Source of the DNA: Rubrivivax sp.
Lineage (GTDB): Bacteria; Pseudomonadota; Gammaproteobacteria; Burkholderiales; Burkholderiaceae_C
Reading direction: 5' to 3'
Length of the DNA stretch: 64,000 bases
Assembly (NCBI GenBank): GCA_020852865.1
Contig: JADYZZ010000095.1
Span: 47,599 to 111,598 of the forward strand
Shown: piece by piece, positions 8,710 through 19,951 of the stretch
How the letters are laid out: every line of letters begins with the position of its first letter
How positions within the stretch are numbered: the first letter of the stretch is position 1
Position numbers and translations under genes: made by a program
The notes under the pieces: model-generated
The model's database searches: none
Told to the model about the DNA's origin: nothing
What the model saw: the letters and a program-made list of their open reading frames with translations, nothing else

Positions 8710-9312
8710 TCAGAACTTGACGTCGTCACGCTTGACGAACGCGGCATCCTTGCCGTCGAGCGTGACCGACGACGCGCCCTTGTCGCCCATCGATGTCACC
8801 GACCAGAACAGGCGCGGCTTGCCCAGCGCCTGGTTGCCGACGACGAGGCCGAGCCCGAGATCCCTGGCGCCCTTGTCGAACTTCAGACCGGCCTTGGCCG
8901 CTGCGGCCACGGCCTGATCGCTGTCGACGAAGTCCTTGCCGATCGCGTCGACCGCGGTGTTGCGCACGTCGGCCTCGAGCTCGACCTTGCCGCCGTCGCG
9001 CACGGTGACGATCGCACTGCGTCTGGCCTGGGGTGAGTAGTAGCTGCACAGCCAGCTCGCGGCGCGTCCGTCGCCCTGGCCGCGCAGCGTCGACACCTGG
9101 GTCAGCACGGCGTCGGGCTGCCACTTCGCTGCGGCCGGTGCGGCCTGCGCGACCGCCGCCTTCGCCGTCTGCGCGGCCTGCGCCGCCGGCGTCGCCGCCA
9201 GCGCCGCGCAGACGAGCACGCCGAGCGGCCACGCGAAGGCGCGCCCTGCGCGCCACCGTCGCCCGGGCCCGGGCGACGCCGGGCTGGTGAAGCCTGTGCT
9301 GACCTGGTTCAT
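8710..9312 (-). CDS. Hypothetical exported protein
   Basis: The 200-residue protein has a positively charged start and a hydrophobic segment (PLGVLVCAALAATPAAQA, about residues 29-46), read as a signal peptide. An Ala-rich linker follows, then a soluble domain of about 140 residues with WLCSYYSPQARRSAIVTVRDGG and an acidic/basic C-terminus. I do not recognise a family. It sits between purK and sua5 on the same strand, with gaps of 19 and 54 bases, and could be co-transcribed. Confidence 0.7.
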   Translation of the reverse strand: MNQVSTGFTSPASPGPGRRWRAGRAFAWPLGVLVCAALAATPAAQAAQTAKAAVAQAAPAAAKWQPDAVLTQVSTLRGQGDGRAASWLCSYYSPQARRSAIVTVRDGGKVELEADVRNTAVDAIGKDFVDSDQAVAAAAKAGLKFDKGARDLGLGLVVGNQALGKPRLFWSVTSMGDKGASSVTLDGKDAAFVKRDDVKF

Positions 9313-9331
9313 GGCCGGATCTCCTGGTTAC

Positions 9332-10660
9332 TCAGAACGCCGGCAGGTCCAGCCGCTGCGCGGCTTCGAGCGCCACCGCGCGCGCGCTGCCGGCATCGGC
9401 CGCGGTGATCGTGAGGTGGCCCATCTTGCGGGCGCGCCGCGCTTCGCTCTTGCCGTACAGGTGCAGGTGCACGCCGGGCAGCGCCAGCACGCGTTCCCAG
9501 CGCGGCGCCTGCGGCGCGGCAGCGCCGCGCGTGAACCACAGGTCGCCCAGCAAGTTGAGCATCACCGCGGCCGAGTGCTGGCGCGGCGGGGTCAGGGGTA
9601 GGCCGGTAAGCGTTCGCACCTGCAGCTCGAACTGCGAGACGTCGCAGGCGTCGATGCTCCAGTGGCCCGAGTTGTGCGGGCGCGGCGCGATCTCGTTGGC
9701 CACCAGCGAACCGTCTGCGAGCACGAAGAATTCGACGCACAGCACGCCGACGTAGGACAGCGCTTCGGCCAGGCGTGCGGCCGCCGCCAGCGCCGCGGCC
9801 GCGGCCGCCGCCGCGACGTCGGGCGCCGGCACCTGCGTCACGGCGAGGATGCCGTGGCGGTGCAGGTTCTGCTGCACCGGCAGGTGCACCCAAGCGCCGT
9901 CGCGGCCGCGCGCGACGACGACGCTCAGCTCGCAGGCGAGCTCCAGGCGCTTCTCGAGCACGCAGGGCACGCCGCCCAGGGCGCGCCAGGCAGCCGCCAG
10001 TTCCGCACGCGTGGTCACCGTGGTCTGCCCCTTGCCGTCGTAGCCCAGACTCGAGGTCTTCAGCAGCCCGGGCAGCAGCGCGTCGAGCGCGGCGGCGTCC
10101 AGATCGGCCGCGCGCGCAAGCACGGCGTGCGGCGCGCAGGGCACGTCAGTGCGCAGGAACAGCGCCTTCTCGCGCGCGCGCTGCTGGCAGATCGCGACCG
10201 CATCGGCCGGCGGCGCCACCGGCAGCGCAGCGGCAGGCGATGCGCCCTGAGCGAGCCGGCGCAGCGCCGCCGCCGGCACGTTCTCGAACTCGGTCGTCAC
10301 GGCCGCCGCGCAGCGCGCGACTTCGGCCAGCGCCTGCGCGTCGTCGTAGGCGGCACGCAGGTGCCGATCGGCCGCAGCGCCGGCGGGCGACGCCGCGTCG
10401 GGATCGAGCACGAGCACGCGGTAGCCCAGCCGCTGCGCCGCGTGCACGAACATGCGGCCGAGCTGGCCGCCGCCGAGCACGGCGAGCAGCGCGCCCGGGG
10501 CGATGATGGGTGCGGCGGTGGCTTCCGGTACAGCGGAAGTGGGCGCTGCGCCGGATGCGACAGGCGCGGCGGATGCGCCCGATGCGGATGCCGCGCATGC
10601 CGCGCCGCGCACCGACGGCGAACTCGCGTCTGCAACCACGCGGCTCGTTCCTGAATTCAC
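9332..10660 (-). CDS. purK: N5-carboxyaminoimidazole ribonucleotide synthase
   Basis: The ATP-grasp enzyme converts AIR, bicarbonate and ATP to N5-CAIR in purine synthesis. [20 protein letters not shown] is the N-terminal nucleotide-binding loop, and [23 protein letters not shown] and [14 protein letters not shown] are PurK signatures. The best start is GTG at 10660, which overlaps the purE TGA by four bases. That gives 442 residues and a low-complexity Ser/Ala/Pro extension of about 50 residues before the conserved domain, longer than the usual 380-400. An internal start nearer the domain cannot be excluded, but no ATG is available there. Confidence 0.92.
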   Translation of the reverse strand: MNSGTSRVVADASSPSVRGAACAASASGASAAPVASGAAPTSAVPEATAAPIIAPGALLAVLGGGQLGRMFVHAAQRLGYRVLVLDPDAASPAGAAADRHLRAAYDDAQALAEVARCAAAVTTEFENVPAAALRRLAQGASPAAALPVAPPADAVAICQQRAREKALFLRTDVPCAPHAVLARAADLDAAALDALLPGLLKTSSLGYDGKGQTTVTTRAELAAAWRALGGVPCVLEKRLELACELSVVVARGRDGAWVHLPVQQNLHRHGILAVTQVPAPDVAAAAAAAALAAAARLAEALSYVGVLCVEFFVLADGSLVANEIAPRPHNSGHWSIDACDVSQFELQVRTLTGLPLTPPRQHSAAVMLNLLGDLWFTRGAAAPQAPRWERVLALPGVHLHLYGKSEARRARKMGHLTITAADAGSARAVALEAAQRLDLPAF

Positions 10661-11160
10661 TTCTTCAGCTCTTGCGTCATCGCGCGCGCGGCTTCGGTCT
10701 GCCGCAGACGGTAAGCCGCCAGGCGCTCGCGCAGCGCGCTGTCCTCGCGCGCCAGCATCGCCACCGCAAACAGTGCGGCGTTCGCCGCCCCCGCCGACCC
10801 GATCGCGAAGGTGGCCACCGGCACACCCTTGGGCATCTGCACGATCGAATAGAGCGAGTCGAGCCCGTTCAGATGCCTGCTCGCCACCGGCACCCCCAGC
10901 ACCGGCACCGTCGTCTTGGCCGCGAGCATGCCCGGCAGGTGCGCCGCCCCGCCCGCCCCCGCGATGATCGCAGCCAGCCCGCGCGCCTCGGCCTCGTCGG
11001 CGAAGCGGAACATGTCGTCGGGCATGCGGTGCGCCGACACCACGCGAGCCTCGTACGCAACGCCGAACTCGTCCAGCACCTCGGCGGCGGCGCGCAGGGT
11101 GTCCCAATCGGAGGAGGAGCCCATGAGGAGGGCGACAAGATTGCGAGCCGTGAAGTCCAT
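10657..11160 (-). CDS. purE: N5-carboxyaminoimidazole ribonucleotide mutase
   Basis: The 167-residue protein converts N5-CAIR to CAIR, the step after PurK. Class I PurE motifs are present: [33 protein letters not shown] (the catalytic His of S-A-H-R) and [14 protein letters not shown]. The start at ATG 11160 has AAGGTAG upstream. It overlaps purK by four bases. Upstream is not purC, as I would expect in this order, but a gene of unrelated composition that ends only seven bases before purE, so purE may depend on transcription from that gene. Confidence 0.95.
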   Translation of the reverse strand: MDFTARNLVALLMGSSSDWDTLRAAAEVLDEFGVAYEARVVSAHRMPDDMFRFADEAEARGLAAIIAGAGGAAHLPGMLAAKTTVPVLGVPVASRHLNGLDSLYSIVQMPKGVPVATFAIGSAGAANAALFAVAMLAREDSALRERLAAYRLRQTEAARAMTQELKK

Positions 11161-11167
11161 CTGCCAT

Positions 11168-12349
11168 CTACCTTCGGGCGGACAGATGAGCGACAGCGTC
11201 TGGCAATCCAGGAGCTGATAGCGCATCGAAGCGCTCGATAGCGCTCCTCAGCCCACGCTGTTCAAGTGCGTACGCCGTTCTCGTCGCATCGAGATCGTTC
11301 CGCGCCCGCTCAATAGAGAGCACGTCTTCTGCAATCTCTACCATCTGCTCTCGCAGCCATGCCGCGACCAGCTGTTCATCCCGGTGCAAGCCACTCAGAT
11401 CTACTCTGCGATGAGGAGCAAGCCTCGATGCGGACGCCAAATCACCCATCTTGTAGTGACAATAGGCCAACTCGATATCGATCAATGCTTGGTCAAAGTT
11501 GTACGCAGCAAACGGCTCCTTGTAACGCACCTCGCCCAGCGCTGAAATAGCTCCGGAATAGTCACATTGAAGCAGCGATAGGCGCGCCTGCCACAGATCG
11601 GCGAAGTTGTTCACGGCGCGTATGCCGATGAGACTCTGGTAGTTCCTCGCAGATGCGATCTGACCAGCGGCATGGGCAATGGCTGCTTGGTCGGGCGATG
11701 AAAAGCAAGCCTCGGCCCGGAGCCACCCAACCGTAAAAGCAGCCTCGTTGTAGATCAACGCATCAATTGTCGCCTGATCACCTATTTCAAGTGCATGGTG
11801 TCGCGATGAGGTGTACCAGCGTGTGGCCAGCTCAAGAGCCCCGCAACTTGAGTATGCGTTAGCGAGGACCATGCTCGCCCTTGCTAGTGCGTCATGCTCA
11901 TCCCCTACGCATGTCGAAAAGGTCGCCTCCAGTGAACGCGCCATTCCGTCGAAATCCGATCGTTCCGACTGGAGATGCGCGCGCCACGCGGATGTCCAAG
12001 CGATAAGGGTCCGATCGCGCACTGCTAGAGCGAGCGTTTGGGCCCTCATCATTCGATCGTTACCCTCCTCAGAGAGGTCTTCGAATGTGCACACTATGCC
12101 TTCAGCGGCCATCGTCCAGATCGAGACTCGAGGGTTCGAGGTGGCTGGAAAACCGCTTCGAAGGTCGCCGATTATTCGACGGGCATCCTCGAACTTCCCT
12201 AGCCGTGCGAGATAGGACGCACGCCTGGCGAGCAGTTCGCCTCGCCTAGAGGGCGCATCCTCGATCGCGAGTGCCGCATCGATTCTGGACAGCAAGTCAG
12301 CCATTCGATCGGTCCCGGTTTGCCGCGCCAAGTCGCGAACGGAATACAT
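11168..12349 (-). CDS. Hypothetical helical-repeat (TPR-like) protein of foreign composition
   Basis: The 393-residue protein is soluble, with repeated paired helices such as [41 protein letters not shown] and [20 protein letters not shown], which carry the A/G/Y spacing of tetratricopeptide repeats. There is no signal peptide, membrane segment or catalytic motif. Base and codon use differ clearly from the neighbours: lower GC, with many A/T third positions. GTG at 12367 is an alternative start, adding six residues. The function is unknown; TPR proteins usually act as scaffolds or sensors. Confidence 0.72.
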   Translation of the reverse strand: MYSVRDLARQTGTDRMADLLSRIDAALAIEDAPSRRGELLARRASYLARLGKFEDARRIIGDLRSGFPATSNPRVSIWTMAAEGIVCTFEDLSEEGNDRMMRAQTLALAVRDRTLIAWTSAWRAHLQSERSDFDGMARSLEATFSTCVGDEHDALARASMVLANAYSSCGALELATRWYTSSRHHALEIGDQATIDALIYNEAAFTVGWLRAEACFSSPDQAAIAHAAGQIASARNYQSLIGIRAVNNFADLWQARLSLLQCDYSGAISALGEVRYKEPFAAYNFDQALIDIELAYCHYKMGDLASASRLAPHRRVDLSGLHRDEQLVAAWLREQMVEIAEDVLSIERARNDLDATRTAYALEQRGLRSAIERFDALSAPGLPDAVAHLSARR

Positions 12350-12411
12350 CGTAAGCGCACTCCACACCCAACCCGCCGGTCAGTCCACGGGGTTGCGAGA
12401 GGCGGGGCCAC

Positions 12412-12444
12412 GAAGAAAGGCGGGCCCAGCATAGCTGGGCCCGC
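12412..12444 (-). terminator. Rho-independent terminator after the H1-like gene
   Basis: A perfect 11-bp inverted repeat, GCGGGCCCAGC (12420-12430) and GCTGGGCCCGC (12434-12444), is separated by ATA. On the minus strand it is followed by TTTCTTCG. It lies downstream of the H1-like gene and upstream of the TPR-like gene, so it should insulate the two. Confidence 0.88.
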
Positions 12445-12487
12445 GTCGGCACGTGCATCACCGCACGCGCCTACCCGATGAGCCTAC

Positions 12488-12868
12488 TTACGGCTTGTTC
12501 CCGGTCGGGAAAGGCCAAGCCGCTGCCGGGTTCAATGTGGTCTTCGCAGGGGCCGCAGGGGCAGCCGGGGCAGCCGGAGCGGCCTTCTTGGCGGCCTTCT
12601 TCCCGGCCGCGCGCTTGGTTGCCGGCCGCTTCGGCGCCGCCTTCTTGGCGGCCGCCTTCTTGGCCGGCGCCTTCTTCGCCGCGGCCTTCTTGGCCGGGGC
12701 CTTCTTCGCCGGGGCCTTCTTGGCGGGTGCCTTCTTGGCCGGGGCCTTCTTCGCGGCGGCCTTCTTGGCCGGGGCCTTCTTGGCGGCGGCCTTCTTCGCG
12801 GGCGCCTTCTTCGCGGCGGCCTTCTTGGCCGGGGCTTTCTTGGCCGCAGCCTTCTTCGCAGTTGCCAT
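12488..12868 (-). CDS. Histone H1-like Lys/Ala/Pro-rich DNA-binding protein
   Basis: The 126-residue protein opens [18 protein letters not shown] and consists of about 19 units of KKAAA or KKAPA up to residue 80. Then come a [14 protein letters not shown] stretch, an APAAPAAP hinge, and a non-basic tail ending WPFPTGNKP. This is the composition of bacterial H1-like/AlgP-type proteins that bind DNA through Lys-rich tails. The start ATG 12868 has a very strong AAGGAGATCGTC upstream, so expression is probably high. A strong terminator follows. The repeat number is expected to vary between strains. Confidence 0.85.
   Translation of the reverse strand: MATAKKAAAKKAPAKKAAAKKAPAKKAAAKKAPAKKAAAKKAPAKKAPAKKAPAKKAPAKKAAAKKAPAKKAAAKKAAPKRPATKRAAGKKAAKKAAPAAPAAPAAPAKTTLNPAAAWPFPTGNKP
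12590..12866. repeat. Tandem 15-nt coding repeats of the H1-like gene
   Basis: Near-identical 15-base units (GCCTTCTTGGCCGGG and variants such as GCCTTCTTCGCGGCG on the plus strand) run in tandem and encode [10 protein letters not shown]. Such arrays are prone to slippage and to collapse in short-read assembly, so the exact copy number should be treated with care. Confidence 0.85.
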
Positions 12869-13153
12869 GACGATCTCCTTGATCAAGTTGCGAAAGACCC
12901 CGCGTCGCTGGATGCGGCGCGGGGATTCACCGTCCGGGCTCTGGCTGCGGGGCATGGGCCCCGCGGCGCTCGTCTCGGTGCGGTGAATGGGGACACGAAC
13001 CCGGCGGGATGACCTTGCGGTCTCCTGCTCTGCGGCATGCCGGGATTCGCCATTCTCGATTTCGTGTGAACGCCGTTGCCGCTAGCAGGCCCGCGGGCCC
13101 GCGGGCCCGGGGCGAACGCCATGTACGGGGAGCGGGCTTGCACGGTGCGGCCT
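12869..13153. other. Intergenic region between nrdB and the H1-like gene
   Basis: I see no gene in these 285 bases. They must hold the promoter of the H1-like gene and the end of the nrd transcript. The region contains a 20-base perfect palindrome at 13088-13107 (GGCCCGCGGGCCCGCGGGCC) that has no T-run on either side. Confidence 0.6.
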
Positions 13154-14413
13154 TCAGTCCCAGGCCAGCGCGCCGCCGGTCTGGTAGTCGATGACGCGCG
13201 TCTCGAAGAAGTTGCGTTCCTTCTTCAGGTCGATCATCTCGCTCATCCAGGGGAAGGGGTTGTCTTCGTTCGGGAACAGCGCGTCGAGGCCGATCTGGTT
13301 CGCGCGCCGGTTCGCGATGTAGCGCAGGTAGCCCTTGAACATCGACGCGTTCATGCCGAGCACGCCGTGCGGCATGGTGTCCTCGGCGTAGCGGTACTCG
13401 AGCTCGACGGCGCGCTCGAACAGCTCGCGCACGCGCGCCTTGAACGCCGGCGTCCAGAGCTGCGGGTTCTCGAGCTTGATCTGGTTGACGACGTCGATGC
13501 CGAAGTTGCAGTGCATCGACTCGTCGCGCAGGATGTACTGGTACTGCTCGGCCGCGCCCGTCATCTTGTTCTGGCGGCCGAGCGCGAGGATCTGCGTGAA
13601 GCCGACGTAGAAGAACAGCCCCTCCATCAGGCAGGCGAAGACGATCAGGCTCTCGAGCAGGGTGCGGTCGGCCTCGGGCGTGCCGGTGCGGAAGGAAGGA
13701 TCCATGATCGCGTCGATGAACGGGATCAGGAACTCGTCCTTGGCGCGGATCGACGCGATCTCGTGGTAGGCGTTGAAGATCTCGCCTTCGTCCAGGCCCA
13801 GGCTCTCGACGATGTACTGGTAGGCGTGGGTGTGGATCGCCTCTTCGAAGGCCTGGCGCAGCAGGAACTGCCGGCACTCGGGCGCCGTGATGTGCCGATA
13901 GGTGCCGAGCACGATGTTGTTGGCGGCCAGCGAGTCGGCGGTGACGAAGAAGCCGAGGTTGCGCTTGACGATGCGGCGCTCGTCCTCGCTCAGGCCGTTG
14001 GGATCCTTCCACAGCGCGATGTCGCGCGACATCGCGATCTCCTGCGGCATCCAGTGGTTGGCGCAGGTGGCGAGGTACTTCTCCCAGGCCCACTTGTACT
14101 TGAAGGGGACGAGCTGGTTGACGTCGGTGCGGCCGTTGATGATGCGCTTGTCGGCGACGTCGACGCGGCGCGCGGATGCGGCCGCGACGCGCGCGGTCTG
14201 CGGCGCGGCCAGCGCGGCGAGTTCCTGCAGCGAAGGGCGCGGCGCCTGCGCGGTGATCGGCGACAGCGGCAAAGGCAGGACCCGCGGCGCCGCGGCTTTC
14301 GGGCCGGGCGTGAGCGGATGCGGAGAAAGCGAGGGAGCCGGGCTCGCGCCCCGTTCGATATGCGGGGGCGTCGCGGTGTCGGGCGTGTGGTGTTCGTCTT
14401 CCCAGACCAGCAT
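13154..14413 (-). CDS. nrdB: Ribonucleoside-diphosphate reductase, beta subunit (class Ia)
   Basis: The 419-residue protein houses the diiron-tyrosyl radical cofactor. Metal ligands and radical site are visible: the [12 protein letters not shown] motif (E-x-x-H-x-x-x-Y, the Tyr being the radical position) and [12 protein letters not shown] (second E-x-x-H). The protein starts [12 protein letters not shown], then has an unusual low-complexity Pro/Ala-rich stretch of about 60 residues before the conserved domain begins near [12 protein letters not shown]. It lies downstream of nrdA with a 203-base gap, so it may have some expression of its own, but it is most likely read from the nrdA promoter. 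Confidence 0.95.
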   Translation of the reverse strand: MLVWEDEHHTPDTATPPHIERGASPAPSLSPHPLTPGPKAAAPRVLPLPLSPITAQAPRPSLQELAALAAPQTARVAAASARRVDVADKRIINGRTDVNQLVPFKYKWAWEKYLATCANHWMPQEIAMSRDIALWKDPNGLSEDERRIVKRNLGFFVTADSLAANNIVLGTYRHITAPECRQFLLRQAFEEAIHTHAYQYIVESLGLDEGEIFNAYHEIASIRAKDEFLIPFIDAIMDPSFRTGTPEADRTLLESLIVFACLMEGLFFYVGFTQILALGRQNKMTGAAEQYQYILRDESMHCNFGIDVVNQIKLENPQLWTPAFKARVRELFERAVELEYRYAEDTMPHGVLGMNASMFKGYLRYIANRRANQIGLDALFPNEDNPFPWMSEMIDLKKERNFFETRVIDYQTGGALAWD

Positions 14414-14616
14414 GTGAGCGCTTCCTGTGCGTCGAATTATCGGAGTGTTGCGCGTGAACGCCAAGCGCTGGTTGACATCGAAGAGCGCCTGTTGTTGCAG
14501 CCATGCATCGAAGCGCGCGGCGTCGCGCTGCGATGTACGCGGCACGCCGACCTCGTCTTCATCTGCGTCTGCGCGGTATTCGTTTGCATCGTGCGGCAGC
14601 GGCGTGCGCACGGCCG

Positions 14617-17517
14617 CTACTGGCAGGCCTCGCAGTCGGGTTCGTCGATCGCGCAGAAGCGCACGTCGCCCGCGGTCTGCGGCGCGGCGCCCGGCACGGC
14701 GTTCAGCGCGCCCGCCGCGACGGTGCTCTTCTCGGCCTGCGTGGCGCTCGTCGTGCGCAGGTAGTAGGTGGTCTTGAGCCCGCGCAGCCAGGCGAGCTTG
14801 TAGGTCTCGTCGAGCTTCCTGCCCGACGCGCCGGCCATGTAGATGTTGAGGCTCTGCGCCTGGTCGATCCACTTCTGGCGGCGCGCGCCGGCCTCGACGA
14901 GCCAGGCCGGCTCGATCTCGAAGGCGGTGGCGTAGAGGCGCTTGAGCTCCTCGGGCACGCGGTCGATCGCGCGCAGCGAGCCGTCGAAGTGCTTCAAGTC
15001 CATCACCATCACGTCGTCCCACAGGCCGAGCCGCTCGAGGTCGCGCACGAGGTACTCGTTGAGCACCGTGAACTCGCCCGACAGGTTGCTCTTGACCGCA
15101 AGGTTGCCGAAGGCGGGCTCGATCGAGGCGTCGACGCCGACGATGTTGCTGATGGTGGCCGTGGGCGCGATGGCCACGCAGTTGCTGTTGCGCATGCCGT
15201 GGCGGCGGATGCGCTCGCGCAGCTCGTCCCAGTCGAGCGTGGCCGAGCGGTCGACCTGGACGTAGTCGCCGCCGCCGGCATTGCGCTCGGCGGCCAGCAG
15301 CTCGAGCGTGTCGGGCGGCAGGATGCCGCGCTCCCACAGGCTGCCGCGCCAGCTGCTGTAGCGCCCGCGCTCGGCCGCCAGCTCGGTGCTCGCCCGGTAG
15401 GCGTGGTAGCACACCGCCTCCATCGAGCGGTCGGCGAAGGCCACCGCCTCGGCACTGGCGTAGGGCAGGCGCAGCTGGTACAGGCAGTCCTGGAAGCCCA
15501 TGATCCCCAGGCCCACCGGGCGGTGGCGCAGGTTGCTGTCGCGCGCCTTCTTCACGGCGTAGTAGTTGAGGTCGATGACGTTGTCGAGCATGCGCATCGC
15601 GGTCGACACGGTGCGGGCGATCTTGGCCAGGTCGAGCTCGCGGCCGCCGGCGCCGTCGCACAGGTGCTGCGCCAGGTTGATGCTGCCCAGGTTGCACACC
15701 GCGATCTCGCTGTCGCTGGTGTTGAGCGTGATCTCGGTGCACAGGTTGGAGCTGTGCACGACGCCGGCGTGCTGCTGCGGGCTGCGCAGGTTGCACGCGT
15801 CCTTGAAGGTGATCCAGGGGTGGCCGGTCTCGAACAGCATCGAAAGCATGCGGCGCCACAGGTCGACTGCGCGCAGGCGCTTGTACGGCCTGATCTCGCC
15901 GCGGTCGGCGCGCGCCTCGTAGGCGGTGTAGGCCTCCTCGAAGGCGCGGCCGAACTTGTCGTGCAGGTCGGGGCAGCTGCTCGGGCTGAACAGCGTCCAC
16001 TGGCCGCGCGCCGGGTCCTCGGGGTGCTGCTGGCCCTCGATCACGCGCTTCATGAACAGATCCGGGATCCAGTTCGCGGTGTTCATGTCGTGCGCGCGCC
16101 GGCGATCGTCGCCGGTGTTCTTGCGCAGCTCGAGGAATTCCTCGATGTCGAGGTGCCAGGCCTCGAGGTAGGCGCACACCGCGCCCTTGCGCTTGCCGCC
16201 CTGGTTGACCGCCACCGCGGTGTCGTTGACGACCTTGAGGAAGGGCACCACGCCCTGGCTCTTGCCGTTCGTGCCCTTGATGTGGCTGCCCAGCGCGCGC
16301 ACGCGTGTCCAGTCGTTGCCCAGGCCGCCGGCGTACTTGGACAGCAGCGCGTTGTCCTTGAGCGCCTCGTAGATGCCCTCGAGGTCGTCGGCCACCGTCG
16401 TGAGGTAGCAGCTCGAGAGCTGGCTGCGCCGCGTGCCGCTGTTGAACAGCGTCGGCGTCGAGCTCATGAAATCGAAGCCGGAGAGCACGTCGTAGAACTC
16501 GATGGCGCGCGCCTCGCGCTCGATCTCGTTCGACGCCAGCCCCATCGCCACGCGCATGAAGAAGACCTGGGGCAGCTCGATGCGGCGTTCGTCGACGTGC
16601 AGGAAATAGCGGTCGTAGAGCGTCTGCAGCCCGAGGTAGTCGAACTGCAGGTCGCGCTCGGGGCGCAGCGCCGCGCCCAGGCGCGCCAGATCGAACTGCG
16701 CCAGCCGCTCGTCGAGCAGTTCGGCGGCGATGCCGCGCTTGACGAACTGCGCCAGCGCCTCGGCGTAGCGCTCGCTCATCGCCTCGTGCGGCACCTCCTC
16801 GCCCAGCACCTCCTTGCGGATGGTGTGCAGCAGCAGCCGCGCGGTGACGCGGGTATAGGCCGGGTCCTTCTCGATGAGCGTGCGCGCGGCCAGGATGGCG
16901 GCCTTGAAGACCTCGTCGAGCGGCACGCCGTCGTACAGGTTGCGTCGCGTCTCGGCGAGGATGGGCTCGGCGCTCAACGCCGCGCTGCCGATCGACGCCA
17001 GGCCGGCGCAGGCCGACTCGACGAGCGCGCGCAGCGCGTCCAGATCGAGCGGCCGGCGCACGCCGCCGTCGCTGACGTGCAGCTCGGGCGCCCGCGGCGC
17101 GGCCGCCGCCGCCTGGCGCGCGCGCTCCTGCGCGCGCCGCTCGCGGTACAGCACGTAGGCGCGCGCGACCTCGTGGTGGCCGCCGCGCATCAGGCCGAGC
17201 TCGACGCTGTCCTGCACGTCCTCGATGTGGAAGGTGCCGCCGCCGGGGCGCGAGCGCAGCAGCGCGCGCACCACGCTCGCGGTGAGCAGCTCGACCGTCT
17301 CGCGCACGCTCGCCGAAGCGGCGCCCTGCGTGCCGTGCACGGCGAGGAAGGCCTTCATCAGCGCCACCGAGATCTTGCCCGGCTCGAAGACGACCACGGC
17401 GCCGTTGCGACGGATGATCTGGTAGCCGTCGAAGGCCGATGCCGCCGCGCCGGGCGGCGCGGCCGCGCCGACGCGCGCCGGCGCGCCTTCGTGGGTCTGG
17501 ATGGCGTTGACTTGCAT
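14617..17517 (-). CDS. nrdA: Ribonucleoside-diphosphate reductase, alpha subunit (class Ia)
   Basis: The 966-residue protein reduces NDPs to dNDPs. An ATP-cone allosteric domain begins near residue 33 ([24 protein letters not shown]). Active-site residues are present: the first redox Cys in [11 protein letters not shown]-x-C-x-E in [10 protein letters not shown], and the second Cys in [12 protein letters not shown]. The C-terminus ends CEACQ, the flexible Cys pair reduced by thioredoxin or glutaredoxin. It is longer than E. coli NrdA mainly through the N-terminal tail and loops. Regulation by NrdR is supported by two boxes upstream. Confidence 0.96.
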   Translation of the reverse strand: MQVNAIQTHEGAPARVGAAAPPGAAASAFDGYQIIRRNGAVVVFEPGKISVALMKAFLAVHGTQGAASASVRETVELLTASVVRALLRSRPGGGTFHIEDVQDSVELGLMRGGHHEVARAYVLYRERRAQERARQAAAAAPRAPELHVSDGGVRRPLDLDALRALVESACAGLASIGSAALSAEPILAETRRNLYDGVPLDEVFKAAILAARTLIEKDPAYTRVTARLLLHTIRKEVLGEEVPHEAMSERYAEALAQFVKRGIAAELLDERLAQFDLARLGAALRPERDLQFDYLGLQTLYDRYFLHVDERRIELPQVFFMRVAMGLASNEIEREARAIEFYDVLSGFDFMSSTPTLFNSGTRRSQLSSCYLTTVADDLEGIYEALKDNALLSKYAGGLGNDWTRVRALGSHIKGTNGKSQGVVPFLKVVNDTAVAVNQGGKRKGAVCAYLEAWHLDIEEFLELRKNTGDDRRRAHDMNTANWIPDLFMKRVIEGQQHPEDPARGQWTLFSPSSCPDLHDKFGRAFEEAYTAYEARADRGEIRPYKRLRAVDLWRRMLSMLFETGHPWITFKDACNLRSPQQHAGVVHSSNLCTEITLNTSDSEIAVCNLGSINLAQHLCDGAGGRELDLAKIARTVSTAMRMLDNVIDLNYYAVKKARDSNLRHRPVGLGIMGFQDCLYQLRLPYASAEAVAFADRSMEAVCYHAYRASTELAAERGRYSSWRGSLWERGILPPDTLELLAAERNAGGGDYVQVDRSATLDWDELRERIRRHGMRNSNCVAIAPTATISNIVGVDASIEPAFGNLAVKSNLSGEFTVLNEYLVRDLERLGLWDDVMVMDLKHFDGSLRAIDRVPEELKRLYATAFEIEPAWLVEAGARRQKWIDQAQSLNIYMAGASGRKLDETYKLAWLRGLKTTYYLRTTSATQAEKSTVAAGALNAVPGAAPQTAGDVRFCAIDEPDCEACQ

Positions 17518-17664
17518 GGCTCCCCTGCGGATGTGCGGTGGCGTTCGGTGAGGACGCTGCGCCCGCCTGCCGGGCGGCGCGGCAACACGCCCGCGCCGCT
17601 CGGACTCGGCGCCGCCGCCGCTGCGCGCGGGCCTTGCGGCACGATGCCGCGCTCAGCGCAGTGG

Positions 17665-17712
17665 ACACTATATCTGGGGTCTGGACTCCCCACAAGCCAC
17701 TAGGGGTAGTGT
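17665..17712. promoter_or_regulatory. Pair of NrdR boxes upstream of nrdA
   Basis: ACACTATATCTGGGGT (17665-17680) matches the NrdR consensus ACACwATATATwGTGT at 13 of 16 positions. CCACTAGGGGTAGTGT (17697-17712) matches at 11 of 16, with both flanks well kept. The boxes are 32 bases apart centre to centre, about three helical turns, the spacing NrdR uses to repress RNR operons. They lie about 150-195 bases before the nrdA start and just after the ampD stop. Confidence 0.8.
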
Positions 17713-17716
17713 CGGC

Positions 17717-18340
17717 TCAGGACCTTCCCGCAGTTTCGCCCGGTGCTGCCCCGAGCGGCGCCAGGCGCGGTCGGCGGCGCCGCAGCGTGCGCGCCAGGCG
17801 CGCCCAGTCGAAGCCCGGCCCGGGGTCGTGCTTGCGCCCCGCCGCCACGTGCTCGTGGCCCGCGACTTCGGCAATCGGGTAGCGGCGCGCGAGCGCACGC
17901 AGCAGCGCGGCGAGCCGGCGGTACTGCACCGGCTCGAAGCCCTGGCCCTCGAGACCCTCGAGCTCGATGCCGATCGACCAGTCGTTGCACTCCGCGCGTC
18001 CGCGCCACTGCGAGCGACCGGCATGCCAGGCGCGCTCGTCGCACGACACGAACTGCACGAGCTCGCCGTCGCGACGCAGGAAAAAATGCGCCGACACCTG
18101 CAGGCCGCGCAGCGCTTCGTAGTAGGGGTGCGCGTTGCAGTCGAGCGTGTTCGTGAACAGGCGCTCGACGTCGGGACCGCCATACGCGCCCGGCGGCAGG
18201 CTGATGCTGTGCACGACGACCAGCGTGGCTTCGCTGCCCGCCGGGCGCGGGCCGAAGTTGGGCGACGGGCACGCGCGCGCCTCCCGCCACCAGCCGTGCC
18301 GCCAGGCCGCATCGGCGCCGCGCGCGGCGCGCGCCGGCAC
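17717..18340 (-). CDS. ampD: 1,6-anhydro-N-acetylmuramyl-L-alanine amidase AmpD
   Basis: The 207-residue cytoplasmic zinc amidase recycles anhydromuropeptides. The family motifs are LVVVHSISLPPG (first zinc His), SAHFFLRRDGELVQFV, WSIGIELEG and AGHEHVAAGRKHDPGPGFDW (second His, catalytic Lys and Asp). It starts one base before the pilR stop region, directly after the pilR gene on the same strand. The C-terminal 25 residues are Arg/Pro-rich and not conserved. Whether it also controls a beta-lactamase here cannot be judged; no ampR or ampC is in the window. Confidence 0.93.
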   Translation of the reverse strand: MPARAARGADAAWRHGWWREARACPSPNFGPRPAGSEATLVVVHSISLPPGAYGGPDVERLFTNTLDCNAHPYYEALRGLQVSAHFFLRRDGELVQFVSCDERAWHAGRSQWRGRAECNDWSIGIELEGLEGQGFEPVQYRRLAALLRALARRYPIAEVAGHEHVAAGRKHDPGPGFDWARLARTLRRRRPRLAPLGAAPGETAGRS

Positions 18341-19948
<1,608 letters not shown>

Positions 19949-19951
19949 CGC

